NCBI GenBank assembly: GCA_030643455.1
Contig: DAOWLV010000001.1
Span: 1-31,669, forward strand
DNA length: 31,669 bases
Origin: Candidatus Krumholzibacteriia bacterium
GTDB taxonomy: Bacteria; Krumholzibacteriota; Krumholzibacteriia; LZORAL124-64-63
Reading direction: 5' to 3'
The notes below the pieces were generated by a model, which had not been told where the DNA came from, did no database searches, and worked only from the letters and a program-made list of their open reading frames with translations. Every line of letters begins with the position of its first letter. Within the stretch, counting starts at the first letter, position 1. Positions 24,183-31,669 of the stretch are shown here, one piece after another. A program made the position numbers and the translations under genes.

Positions 24183-26042
24183 ATGAATGCCATACTCACG
24201 ACAACCAAAGGCGGCCTGCCCGGAATCCGTTCCATGTGGGGTGTGCATCTGGTCTTTTTCCTGACTTCACTTACCATGGTTCTGGCCGGTGGCGGCGTTG
24301 CCCTGGCGCAGAATCCCGAGGTCGGAGGAAATCCGGACTCGGGGGATTTCGACTACGGCAAGGTCGATCTGCGCGTTGGGGTCTGGCTCGACCGGGAAGA
24401 AAACGAGATCTATCAGCGTGGCGAGGAGATGGGCACCGGCTTCCAGACCAACCAGGATGCCTATGCCGTGGTCTACCGTATTGATGTGGACGGTCTGGTG
24501 ACCGTGCTGTGGCCCCGCAGCCGCATGGACGATGGCTTCGCTTTCGGCGGCCACGAGTATCTCCTGCCCGTGTCCGGGGGGCGCAAGCTCCGTGTTTCCA
24601 CCAGTGAAGGAGAGGGGTTCGTCGAGGCCATCGTCTCGAAGTATCCCTTCGACCTGCGTGATCTGGAGATCGACTTTCACCATGAACTCGGCGCCGACCG
24701 GTTTGATTTCCGGGTGGCGGGGGATCCTTTCCTGGCCATGAACGAGGTCAATTTCGCGGTGACGGGTCTGGAAAATTCCGAAGAATACGTGGTAACCAAT
24801 TACACCGGCTATTACGTGCACCGCCAGGTCGAACACCCTCGTTATCTTTGTAACCAGTGCCACTTCGAGGACGAGGTGGCCTATGAACCCTACCGGGACA
24901 CCTGCACACTGGAGATCACCTACGACTACGGTTGGGTCAACTCCTGGTACGACGACTACGGTTATTACCCGGTCTACGCCAACCCGGTCTACGTCTACGT
25001 GGATCCCTGGACCTGGCGGCCCTGGATCAATTTCTGGTACTGGCCCTCCTATACCTGCGCGCCCTATTACGGTTACGGCTGGTACGGCGGTGGCTGCTAT
25101 TCATGGGGCTACTCACCCTACTACGCGGGCAATTGTTACACGTCCTACGACAACGGAAACCGCCGCTACCGGCCCTTGACCAATGGAGGCGTTGACGGCA
25201 CCGTTACCAAGACCCGGGAGTACGGCAGGGTCTCCCGGATGGTCAGCAGTGAAACACCCGATTCACGGCAACGCGATGCCATGACCAACCGCACGAGGAT
25301 GTCGGATCTGGACGGCGTCAAGGGCCGGTCGAACAACCTGGCCACGACCGGCGGTCTGGCCGGCGGTCTGGGCGGCGTCAAGGCCACTCCTCGCGAACGG
25401 CCCCGTTTTGATGAAGGCGTCCGCGTGAGGGGTAATTCCGGCTTGCGGATCAGGGATGGAGGGAGCACAGTTTCAAGGTCTCGAACCGGCGGCAGCCGAG
25501 GGACGGGCGCCGACATGAGACACCGCGCAGGCGGGTCCACCACCCGTTCGGGCCTGGTTCCCGTCGCCCGGGGCGCCGGTGCCTCCACCACCGTTCGCGG
25601 CAGTTCAGGCAGCCGCACCGGCGGTGCGGTCATCGACCGCAAAACCGGGACGCGGCCCGGCGCGAGCACGAATCAGCGGACCATCAAGCCCGTGGAACCC
25701 CGCCAGCGGGGGACCCGGGTCTGGAATTCCGGCCGCAGCGGCCAGTCCACGGACCGTAACAACAGGACACGGCAGGTACGTCCCGGCACCAGCCAGAAAC
25801 CGACTTCCGGCGCACGAAACAGCCGCAGCTCGGTGAAGCCGCGGTCCGGCACGAGCAATACCAAGGGTTCCGGGACCAGGAGTTCCGGTTCCGTTGGTAA
25901 CAACAATTCCCGCTCGAAGTCGAGTTCCGGCGGTGGCCGGAGTTCGGGCGGTGGCGGAAGCCGCAGTTCAGGAGGCAGCAGCAGCAGTGGCGGCTCATCC
26001 AAGGGCGGCAGCCGCGGCGGAGGCACATCCCACAGGAGGTAG
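24183..26042 (+). CDS. DUF4384-like exported protein with CXXCH motif and basic low-complexity tail
   Basis: A 619-residue protein. A signal peptide ends near ALAQ (about 43). Residues about 60-170 resemble the DUF4384 domain (VDLRVGVWLDREENEIYQRGEEM, then YRIDVDGLVTVLWPRS). A single CXXCH (C223-H227, CNQCH) follows, a pattern used for covalent heme c attachment. Residues about 255-330 are dominated by Tyr, Trp, Pro and Gly. The last 280 residues are Arg/Ser/Thr/Gly-rich, strongly basic and probably disordered, ending in Ser-Gly repeats. AGGAAAGGAG precedes the ATG. It is second in the operon after an acidic lipoprotein; opposite charges make an interaction conceivable. A long-loop terminator follows. 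Domain call is tentative. Confidence 0.75.
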   Translation: MNAILTTTKGGLPGIRSMWGVHLVFFLTSLTMVLAGGGVALAQNPEVGGNPDSGDFDYGKVDLRVGVWLDREENEIYQRGEEMGTGFQTNQDAYAVVYRIDVDGLVTVLWPRSRMDDGFAFGGHEYLLPVSGGRKLRVSTSEGEGFVEAIVSKYPFDLRDLEIDFHHELGADRFDFRVAGDPFLAMNEVNFAVTGLENSEEYVVTNYTGYYVHRQVEHPRYLCNQCHFEDEVAYEPYRDTCTLEITYDYGWVNSWYDDYGYYPVYANPVYVYVDPWTWRPWINFWYWPSYTCAPYYGYGWYGGGCYSWGYSPYYAGNCYTSYDNGNRRYRPLTNGGVDGTVTKTREYGRVSRMVSSETPDSRQRDAMTNRTRMSDLDGVKGRSNNLATTGGLAGGLGGVKATPRERPRFDEGVRVRGNSGLRIRDGGSTVSRSRTGGSRGTGADMRHRAGGSTTRSGLVPVARGAGASTTVRGSSGSRTGGAVIDRKTGTRPGASTNQRTIKPVEPRQRGTRVWNSGRSGQSTDRNNRTRQVRPGTSQKPTSGARNSRSSVKPRSGTSNTKGSGTRSSGSVGNNNSRSKSSSGGGRSSGGGGSRSSGGSSSSGGSSKGGSRGGGTSHRR

Positions 26043-26185
26043 GGGTTCCGCCCAGAAAATTCAGTGTTGTGTTGGTGGTTTCCCCCCATCATCCGTCGGC
26101 CGGTGAGAGACCGGTTTCTCGAAGAGGTTGGCAGCCATACGGGAAAGGTAGCAAACCGACCGGACGGGTACACCGACACAGTGAA

Positions 26186-26252
26186 GGAGAGCCCGGCGAG
26201 GGAATGTCGATCAGGGGTGACAGGTACCGCGCTTGGGCTCTCCCGATTTTTT
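26186..26252 (+). terminator. intrinsic terminator with long loop, end of lipoprotein-DUF4384 operon
   Basis: GGAGAGCCC (26186-26194) and GGGCTCTCC (26235-26243) form a 9-bp perfect stem, followed by CGA and T6. The 40-base loop contains a 4-bp TGTC/GACA hairpin. Its AGAGCCC/GGGCTCT core is shared with the stem-loop at 22741. Confidence 0.7.
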
Positions 26253-26319
26253 ACCCGGATTATTGAATGGCCTGGCGGGATCGCACCAGGCGATTCAATT
26301 TTCCGGTATTCAAGGGACG

Positions 26320-26348
26320 TTGACCTTGGCAGGTGACCTTAATATAAT
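26320..26348 (+). promoter_or_regulatory. near-consensus sigma70 promoter
   Basis: TTGACC, 17-base spacer, TATAAT: 11 of 12 consensus positions at the ideal spacing. Start expected near 26355, 70 bases before ATG 26424. The heptamer TGACCTT occurs twice (26321 and 26334) across the -35 and spacer and might be an operator. Confidence 0.75.
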
Positions 26349-26423
26349 GCCCGGCAGATTCAACTGTTTCGGCCCAAGTGGGTGGGGTGACCCGGAAATG
26401 CCCCCGAAAGGTTCATTCTTTCC

Positions 26424-29400
26424 ATGCGGATAAAGTCGATATCCATCCTGGTGGTGCTGGTGATCTGCGCCTGGCTCCTGCCCGGTCAGGATGTTCGGGG
26501 CGAAGATGCGCCGCCTGCGATGAATTCCCTGCCTTTCCCACCCGGCGCCGGGGTGGATCTATCCAGGGTCAGGAACGTTTTGAAATCCCGGATAGGTCCG
26601 GTTTGCGACGATGGGGCCAAGGATCTGCAAAGCCGTCGCCTTGCCGGGGAGAAAGCTCCCGGCACCCTCAACGCCATCCTGCTGATGTGCGATTTTTCGG
26701 ACAGCCTCATGCTCGGCCGGCATGGCGAGGTTCCCGGTGATTTTCCCCCGCCCATGCAGACGGACCGGTATTACGCCGCCCACGATTCTGTCTTCTTTCA
26801 GCATCTGATGGGTGATGTGGAGGATTATTTCGACGAGGTCAGCGGAGGACGGTTGACGGTCAACACCACGGTCCACCCCCGCACGGTGAATCTGGCGAAT
26901 CCCATGTGGTTCTACGGCAACCATCCGGAAGAGGGGGAACAGCAGATCCTGATGGCCGCCAGGGTGGTGGAAAGACTCGATGCCGAGATCGATTTTCCCG
27001 CCTACGACACCGTCATCCTGGTTCACGCCGGGGCGGGCGAGGAGACCGACATCCTGGGCAACAGTCCGGAACAGATTTTCAGCACCTATCTGGATCCCGA
27101 TGATTTCGCTCGGGCGGCCCAGGACAGCATTCTGGATACTCCCTACATTCCCGCCGCAGGGTTTCCACCCGGAACAGGGATCGATCGTGTCCTGGTCCTG
27201 CCCGAAACCGAGCAGCAGGATCCGGTCGGCGCCTTCACCGGCGGCTTCGGCAGCCTCGGTGTCTACTGCTTCGAGGTGGGGCTGCACCTGGGCATGCTTT
27301 CCCTCAGTGATTTCACTCCCTCGGGAAGGCCCGACAGCCAGGGAATCGGCCAGTTCGGGCTGATGGGCTATGGCCTGTTCGTGGGCCTGGGTTTCATCCC
27401 GCCCCATCCCTGCGCCTACAACAAGTATCTGATGGGCTGGCTGGATCCGTACGATGCACAGATCATGACGGGCAGTCAGTGGCGGCTGACACCCAGCGAG
27501 CGGCCGGACGATCCGGAGGCCTGTGCCCGGGTGAGCATCACTGGTCAGGAATACTGGTTGCTGGAATACCGGTTGCAGGATCCCAACGGCGACCGGCGGT
27601 TCACCTTCTCCGGAGATCTGAACGGAAACGGCCTGCCGGATTTTTTCGACTTTGATTCGGAGAACGGCGACGGAACCCCGACGGGCAAGTTCGACCCGGA
27701 TTTCGACATCCGGGAGAGGATGACCGATGCCGAATGGGACTTTTCCATGAGCGAGAACAATGCGCGCGGTCCTGGTGAACTTGGGGCCGGGAGTGGGGTG
27801 TATATCTGGCATATCGACGAAGGCGTCATCCAGGACGTGTTTGACGCCCCGGGCAACCTGTTCAACGCCGACCCTGCCCGAAAGTCCGTGGACCTCGAGG
27901 AAGCCGACCGGATCCAGGATCTGGATTCCCACCAACCATCGGATTTCATGCTGGGCGGGGACGACGACAGCTACCGTGGGGAAGACGTCCACGTGTTCGA
28001 CGCCCGGACCCTGCCGCCGACCGATACGGCCGGCGGGGCGGCCACGGGGATAGTCTTCCGTGATTTCAACGATGTCGTGGTGGATTCCCAGGGTTACGTG
28101 GCTGTTTTCGAGGGCATCGAATACTGGGGTTACGAGTACGCCGACATGATGACCTTCACGCTCACAACGGAAATCGATCCCGGAGCCGGGCCGGTCATGA
28201 GCGCCCGGCGTGAACTTCCCGGCGGAACGGACCTGACCGGTTCCCATGTCCTGATCGCCCCGCTGGAAATCGCCGGCGCCCTGGAACAGATCATTCTCGC
28301 TGGGCAGCATGGTGAGGTCTTCGTGCTGGACGGCGAGTTGAACGAATTCCTGGATCACGACGGAGACCCCGGCACCCTGGAACCGTTCACCACCGGAATG
28401 CGGGCGGGCGAGCCGGTGGCGTGGAACCTACCCCCGGCGGCCGGCGACCTCGATCACGACGGGGAAGTTGAAATCGTATTGACCGGTCCCAAGGGGATCT
28501 ACGCCTTCAAGGCGGACGCTGGTCCGGTCCGGGATATCGAACCGGGCGTGGTAGGTCTGTACCAGGACCTGCCCGCTTGCGAATTGCCCCCGATCCTGTT
28601 GCCAGCGGACTTCCTGGCGACCGGTGCGGAATCCATGTTCGTTTCCACCTGTGTGGTGGTTCTGGAGGCCGGCGAAACCTCCCTGCGGTTCTTTGACGGA
28701 CCGGATGCCACGGCTGGATTCGTCTTCAACCTTGGCAGCGTGCTGGTGCCTTCGATTCCCGTCCTGGCCGAGGAGTTCCTGCTGACCGCAGTGGCTGACA
28801 CCGCCGGCGGCGCCCATCGTCTGGTTGTTCTGGACCTGACACCCTCGGCCATTCCCGAGGACCCGGTCCAGCTGGAACTTCCCTTGGCCGGTGAACCCGG
28901 CTCCTTCCCGGTTACCTGGGGGCTTGTGCCCGGCTCTCCGGCCGACGCTCCCATCTATTTTGCGATCATCGTCGACCGTTTCGGTCACGGCGAGACGGTT
29001 TTCTTTGACGACGAGTTGCGCAAGGCCAGTGACAACATGGTCTGGACACCGGACGTGGAGATCCACTCTCCGCTCGCGGTCGGCGCCTCTTTCGTGGGTC
29101 CCGATGTCCTGGGACGGGTAGGCCATACCGGCTACTGGCTGGACGGTTGGCCCAGGAGACCCATCGAATCCATTTCGGCGGTCGACGGTCCGGGCGCGGG
29201 ATCGCCTCTGGTGGCCGAACTGGTGGATTCCTTGCGCCCCCTGGACCAGTACATTTTCCCCACCCGGGACGGACGGTTATACGGGTTTGACACCATGGGC
29301 GGGACACAGTACGGATGGCCTTTGGGTGGCCCCTCCCGCAGCGCCGGCAGCCCGGCCCTGGGTGTGCTGACGGGGGAGCCTCTGCTGGATCTTGTGGCTA

Positions 29401-29885
29401 TCGGGTCCTTTGACCGGATCACCGGCGTCGGTACCGACAGCACCGGCCTGGACACCGATTTCGTGTCCACGATGACCGTGTGGCGGGATGTGGCGCTCAC
29501 CGGATCGATCTGGCCGATGGCCGGTGGATCAGCCTGGCGCAACGGTTCCTTCGATGCCGCCGGACGGGTTGTTCTTCCGATCACCGCCCAGGGAACAGGA
29601 CTTGTTCCGGGCAGTCATCGTTGTTCTCCCAGCCCGCTTCTGTCAGGACCTCTCCAGGTGAGGGGCCAGGTCAGGTCCCGGGCCCGGGCGCGGGCATTCA
29701 TCTATAATCTGGAGGGGGAGGAAGTGGTTTCCACCGGATGGCAGGATGTGGCGGCCGTTGAACCCTTCTCCATCGAAGTTGCCTTGGACGGAACAGCGAC
29801 AGGGATTTATATTTGCCGGCTCGTGGTCGAGTCGACGGGTGGTGGAACGGACCATAGTGTGGTGCAGTTCGCGGTCGTGCGTTAG
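26424..29885 (+). CDS. large secreted M6-peptidase-like protein with degenerate active site, FG-GAP-like repeats and FlgD/sorting-like C-terminus
   Basis: An 1153-residue protein with a signal peptide (1-26, ending DVRGED). The N-terminal 450 residues follow the M6 (immune inhibitor A-like) layout: LNAILLMCDFSDS, FYGNHPEEGEQQILMAARVVERLDAEIDF, VILVHAGAGEE and GIGQFGLMGYG. Where M6 enzymes have HExxHxxG, this reads F283-E-V-G-L287-H-L-G: both zinc histidines are lost, E284 kept. Calcium-type Asp repeats (DLNGNGLPDFFDFD; AAGDLDHDGEVEIVL) suggest FG-GAP/VCBS propeller blades through about 420-1000. The last 90 residues look like the FlgD/type IX sorting fold. It is probably an extracellular non-catalytic binding protein. 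Ribosome site is weak (AAAGG, 11 bases upstream). The PorV-like gene follows. Confidence 0.8.
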   Translation: MRIKSISILVVLVICAWLLPGQDVRGEDAPPAMNSLPFPPGAGVDLSRVRNVLKSRIGPVCDDGAKDLQSRRLAGEKAPGTLNAILLMCDFSDSLMLGRHGEVPGDFPPPMQTDRYYAAHDSVFFQHLMGDVEDYFDEVSGGRLTVNTTVHPRTVNLANPMWFYGNHPEEGEQQILMAARVVERLDAEIDFPAYDTVILVHAGAGEETDILGNSPEQIFSTYLDPDDFARAAQDSILDTPYIPAAGFPPGTGIDRVLVLPETEQQDPVGAFTGGFGSLGVYCFEVGLHLGMLSLSDFTPSGRPDSQGIGQFGLMGYGLFVGLGFIPPHPCAYNKYLMGWLDPYDAQIMTGSQWRLTPSERPDDPEACARVSITGQEYWLLEYRLQDPNGDRRFTFSGDLNGNGLPDFFDFDSENGDGTPTGKFDPDFDIRERMTDAEWDFSMSENNARGPGELGAGSGVYIWHIDEGVIQDVFDAPGNLFNADPARKSVDLEEADRIQDLDSHQPSDFMLGGDDDSYRGEDVHVFDARTLPPTDTAGGAATGIVFRDFNDVVVDSQGYVAVFEGIEYWGYEYADMMTFTLTTEIDPGAGPVMSARRELPGGTDLTGSHVLIAPLEIAGALEQIILAGQHGEVFVLDGELNEFLDHDGDPGTLEPFTTGMRAGEPVAWNLPPAAGDLDHDGEVEIVLTGPKGIYAFKADAGPVRDIEPGVVGLYQDLPACELPPILLPADFLATGAESMFVSTCVVVLEAGETSLRFFDGPDATAGFVFNLGSVLVPSIPVLAEEFLLTAVADTAGGAHRLVVLDLTPSAIPEDPVQLELPLAGEPGSFPVTWGLVPGSPADAPIYFAIIVDRFGHGETVFFDDELRKASDNMVWTPDVEIHSPLAVGASFVGPDVLGRVGHTGYWLDGWPRRPIESISAVDGPGAGSPLVAELVDSLRPLDQYIFPTRDGRLYGFDTMGGTQYGWPLGGPSRSAGSPALGVLTGEPLLDLVAIGSFDRITGVGTDSTGLDTDFVSTMTVWRDVALTGSIWPMAGGSAWRNGSFDAAGRVVLPITAQGTGLVPGSHRCSPSPLLSGPLQVRGQVRSRARARAFIYNLEGEEVVSTGWQDVAAVEPFSIEVALDGTATGIYICRLVVESTGGGTDHSVVQFAVVR

Positions 29886-29948
29886 CAGGCCGTTGCTTTG
29901 GTGGACCCGTCGGCAGGATGGGCCCCGATGAACAAGGAAAGGTTTCCC

Positions 29949-30887
29949 ATGGTTGGCTACAGGAATAAGAAAGTGATGACCTTGCTGGCATTGTTTGTCC
30001 TGGCGGTCGCGTTTGCGCCAGGCGCCCGGGCGGGGAGCCCCGGCGATGCCGGCCTGCTTTCGCTGCGGATGGGCATCGGCGCTCGCGAGGCAGCCATGGG
30101 GGAGACGGGAGTCGCCTCGAGTTTCGGCGCCTCCGCCATTTACTGGAACCCGGCCAACAATGTCTTCGCCGACTTCGAAACCGGTCTTGTCCTCCAGCAT
30201 CACCGCTACCTGGGCCTATTCAACCACGAGTCCGCCGCGCTGGCCCACAAAGTGGGCAATGGCGTCCTGGGCTTTCTTTTCATGGGCTTCTATTCCGATT
30301 CCATCGATCGTTACGGTTCCGAACCCGTCGGCATTCCCGAGGGTACGTTCAAGCCCTACGACGTCGCCTTTGCGGTTTCGTACGCCCATCCGCTGGGTGA
30401 TAGTTTCGCCGCCGCGGTCAACGCCAAGTTCATCTACGAGAAGATCGACATCTATTCCGACGTCGGGTTCGCCTTCGACTTCTTCCTCACGCACAAGTCC
30501 CTCATCGAGGGTCTGATGTTCGCCGCCAGTGCGACCAACGTCGGCGGCCAGATGAATCTGAAAGACGAACCCTTCGACCTGCCCACCGCGCTCAGGGTAG
30601 GGGCGGCCTGGACTCCGGTCGGCGATTTCCTCCAGGAAAAACTGACCCTGGCCGGTGATGTGGTTTTCCCCAACGACACGAAGGAGAAGGCCCACCTCGG
30701 GGCGGAACTCAACCTCATTCCCGAATTTTCCCTGCGGATTGGCACGCGGATCAATTACGACAACCAGGGCCTGACCGCCGGAGCCGGCTTCCGGACCGGA
30801 GTTCTGGGCGTGGACTACGCCTACGAGGAATCGACCGTCGAGGGTTTTGACGACGGACACAAGTTCTCGCTCAACCTGGTCTGGTAG
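29949..30887 (+). CDS. PorV/PorQ-family outer-membrane beta-barrel protein
   Basis: A 312-residue protein with a signal peptide ending in GARAG. The family's opening is clear: SLRMGIGAREAAMGETGVASSFGASAIYWNPAN, which is the GxGARxxAMGGAxVA...AxYWNPA motif of PorV/PorQ/UPF0164 barrels. Alternating beta strands follow to the C-terminal SLNLVW, an aromatic outer-membrane end. PorV-type proteins shuttle type IX-secreted proteins in Bacteroidota; relatives elsewhere are uncharacterised. I start at ATG 29949 because AAGGAAAGG lies 6 bases upstream; ATG 29928 and GTG 29898 are possible longer starts. It follows the M6-like gene by 63 bases and is probably co-transcribed, suggesting a cargo-transporter pairing. 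Confidence 0.85.
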   Translation: MVGYRNKKVMTLLALFVLAVAFAPGARAGSPGDAGLLSLRMGIGAREAAMGETGVASSFGASAIYWNPANNVFADFETGLVLQHHRYLGLFNHESAALAHKVGNGVLGFLFMGFYSDSIDRYGSEPVGIPEGTFKPYDVAFAVSYAHPLGDSFAAAVNAKFIYEKIDIYSDVGFAFDFFLTHKSLIEGLMFAASATNVGGQMNLKDEPFDLPTALRVGAAWTPVGDFLQEKLTLAGDVVFPNDTKEKAHLGAELNLIPEFSLRIGTRINYDNQGLTAGAGFRTGVLGVDYAYEESTVEGFDDGHKFSLNLVW

Positions 30888-30922
30888 GAATGGGCTGCGC
30901 CGCCAGTACGCCCGATATCTTC

Positions 30923-31669
30923 CTAGAGAACCGGGAGGGGGTCCCGGTCAAAATCCAGGAGACGGAATTCGCCCTGCTGGAGAAGGCCGTAACCGAGGGT
31001 GCCGAGCCAGCCGGGCAGGCAGGCCATCTGCAGGGAGCCGGCTTCGATCTGGAAGCCATGGTGAACATGACCCATGACCGTGAGATCCCAGTCCCCGTCG
31101 TCCTGGCGTTCAAGCCAGTCGCTGGCCCTGGTCACGATCCGGGAGGCCTCGTCCCTGGTGGCGGACCTGCTCTGGCCGCTGAGCCAGGTGCTGATGGCAA
31201 ACAGGATCTCGGGGTGGAGGGATTTGGCCAGAACAATTCCGGCCCGAGTGCGTACAACCGCCCTGAAGGCATTGTAGGCCCAGTCGAATTTCAGGAGACC
31301 GTCGCCGTGGATGAACTGGAGGCGCCGGTCTCCGAAATGGATGATTTCGGTTTCGCCCGTGGGGCTGCACCCGTACCTTTGGTGCATGAATCCCGCGGCC
31401 CAGATATCATGGTTGCCGCCGATGAAGTGAATCCTGGTACCGGCATCCCGGACCCGGTCCAGACCCTGGAGGATAGGGTCATAACCCTTCAGGCGGAAAT
31501 GGGGATAGTCGAACCAGAAATCGAAGATGTCTCCCAACAGGACGAGGTGGTCCGCCTGGGCGGCCAGTTCGAGAAGTTCCAGGAACCTGGCCACCCGCTG
31601 GAGCTCGGGCTGATCGGGAATCAGATGAAAATGGGAATCGGCCACGATAATGGCCGTGGGTTGTTTCAA
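30923..31669 (-). CDS. LpxH-like metallophosphoesterase (UDP-2,3-diacylglucosamine diphosphatase family), reaching the right edge
   Basis: About 248 residues. The calcineurin-type di-metal site is complete: D11 and H13 (ADSHFHL), D47 (LGDIFDFW), N86-H87 (GGNHD), H121 (IHGDG), H201 and H203 (GHVHHG). The LGDIFDFWFDYP stretch and spacing resemble LpxH, which cleaves UDP-2,3-diacylglucosamine to lipid X in lipid A synthesis. GNHD in place of the GNRD common in LpxH makes a relative (LpxH2 or other phosphoesterase) possible. The first visible codon is TTG at the window's last bases, giving MKQPTAIIVADSH, a plausible N-terminus; an upstream start outside the window cannot be excluded. It converges on the PorV-like gene. 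Confidence 0.85.
   Translation of the reverse strand: MKQPTAIIVADSHFHLIPDQPELQRVARFLELLELAAQADHLVLLGDIFDFWFDYPHFRLKGYDPILQGLDRVRDAGTRIHFIGGNHDIWAAGFMHQRYGCSPTGETEIIHFGDRRLQFIHGDGLLKFDWAYNAFRAVVRTRAGIVLAKSLHPEILFAISTWLSGQSRSATRDEASRIVTRASDWLERQDDGDWDLTVMGHVHHGFQIEAGSLQMACLPGWLGTLGYGLLQQGEFRLLDFDRDPLPVL
30930..30948 (-). terminator. hairpin at the 3' end of the LpxH-like gene
   Basis: ACCGGGA/TCCCGGT, 7 bp with a 5-base loop, overlaps the last codons of the minus-strand gene and lies 43 bases past the PorV-like stop. T-tracts are poor on both strands (TCTCT on minus), so termination is uncertain. Confidence 0.3.

Larger units (their letters stand above)
26043..26423. other. intergenic region: 3' UTR hairpins, terminator, then sigma70 promoter
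   Basis: A CCGGT-GAGAG-ACCGG hairpin (26100-26114) lies 58 bases past the stop. The long-loop terminator at 26186-26252 and the promoter at 26320-26348 follow. Two overlapping plus frames in this stretch lack ribosome sites and span the terminator, so I see no gene. Confidence 0.6.

Noticed and set aside
26100..26252. Riboswitch-like leader (c-di-GMP, glycine, cobalamin types considered)
   Set aside because: It lies before a terminator at the end of an operon rather than in the leader of the next gene, and the conserved bases of those classes are not present.
26064..26336. 90-codon plus frame between the DUF4384-like gene and the M6-like gene
   Set aside because: It crosses the intrinsic terminator and the sigma70 promoter and has no ribosome site.
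26559..28358. 599-codon minus-strand frame
   Set aside because: Antisense shadow of the M6-like gene; no family features.

Overview
The window is GC-rich, gene-dense chromosomal DNA from a Gram-negative-type bacterium. Signs of an outer membrane are a lipobox lipoprotein, an LpxH-like phosphoesterase and a PorV/PorQ-family beta-barrel. The PorV-like protein, a large M6-peptidase-like protein with a FlgD/sorting-domain-like C-terminus, fused Bat (aerotolerance) proteins and TPR-GAF-sigma54 regulators together suggest the FCB side of the tree (a Krumholzibacteriota/Eisenbacteria-like candidate lineage). That placement is inference from gene content. No rRNA, tRNA, CRISPR array, insertion sequence or phage gene was seen.

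Layout. 1-4337 (+): end of a Bat operon made of two fusion proteins, BatB-BatC (open at the left edge) and BatD-BatE. 4319-4684 (-): queD, convergent with it. 4900-6705 (+): HDOD protein. 6728-7324 (-): tdk. 7426-11280 (+): a tightly coupled operon, BtpA-like / rmlB / B3-B4 domain protein / M28 peptidase with PDZ; every junction is a 4-base ATGA overlap. 11294-14056 (-): long-chain acyl-CoA synthetase, carrying a one-base frameshift, followed by a CDF metal transporter. 14115-15923 (+): mutY and an Rrf2 regulator. 15992-17050 (-): rlmN.

The accessory half begins at 17221. It holds an NtrC/NtrX-type response regulator, a small secreted Gly/Asp-rich peptide gene with its own promoter and leader hairpin, and a 1043-residue TPR-GAF-AAA(sigma54)-Fis regulator. 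An 870-base AT-richer stretch without a convincing protein gene follows. Two sigma54-type (-24/-12) promoter candidates lie in that stretch. The first (22468-22483) precedes a strongly structured segment ending in a 12-bp stem with T5 (22741-22810), which I propose as a sigma54-driven non-coding RNA. The second (23064-23079) precedes a two-gene operon: an acidic lipoprotein and a DUF4384-like exported protein with a CXXCH motif and a basic low-complexity tail. Similar AT-rich dyads (TGTTT..AAACA and AATGT..ACATT) lie upstream of both promoters. A reasonable working model is that the neighbouring sigma54 activator(s) control the RNA and the envelope operon. This regulator-peptide-RNA-envelope cluster is the best candidate here for an undescribed system.

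26424-30887 (+): a secreted M6-like protein whose zinc site is degenerate, under a near-consensus sigma70 promoter, then a PorV/PorQ-family protein. 30923-31669 (-): LpxH-like phosphoesterase reaching the right edge.
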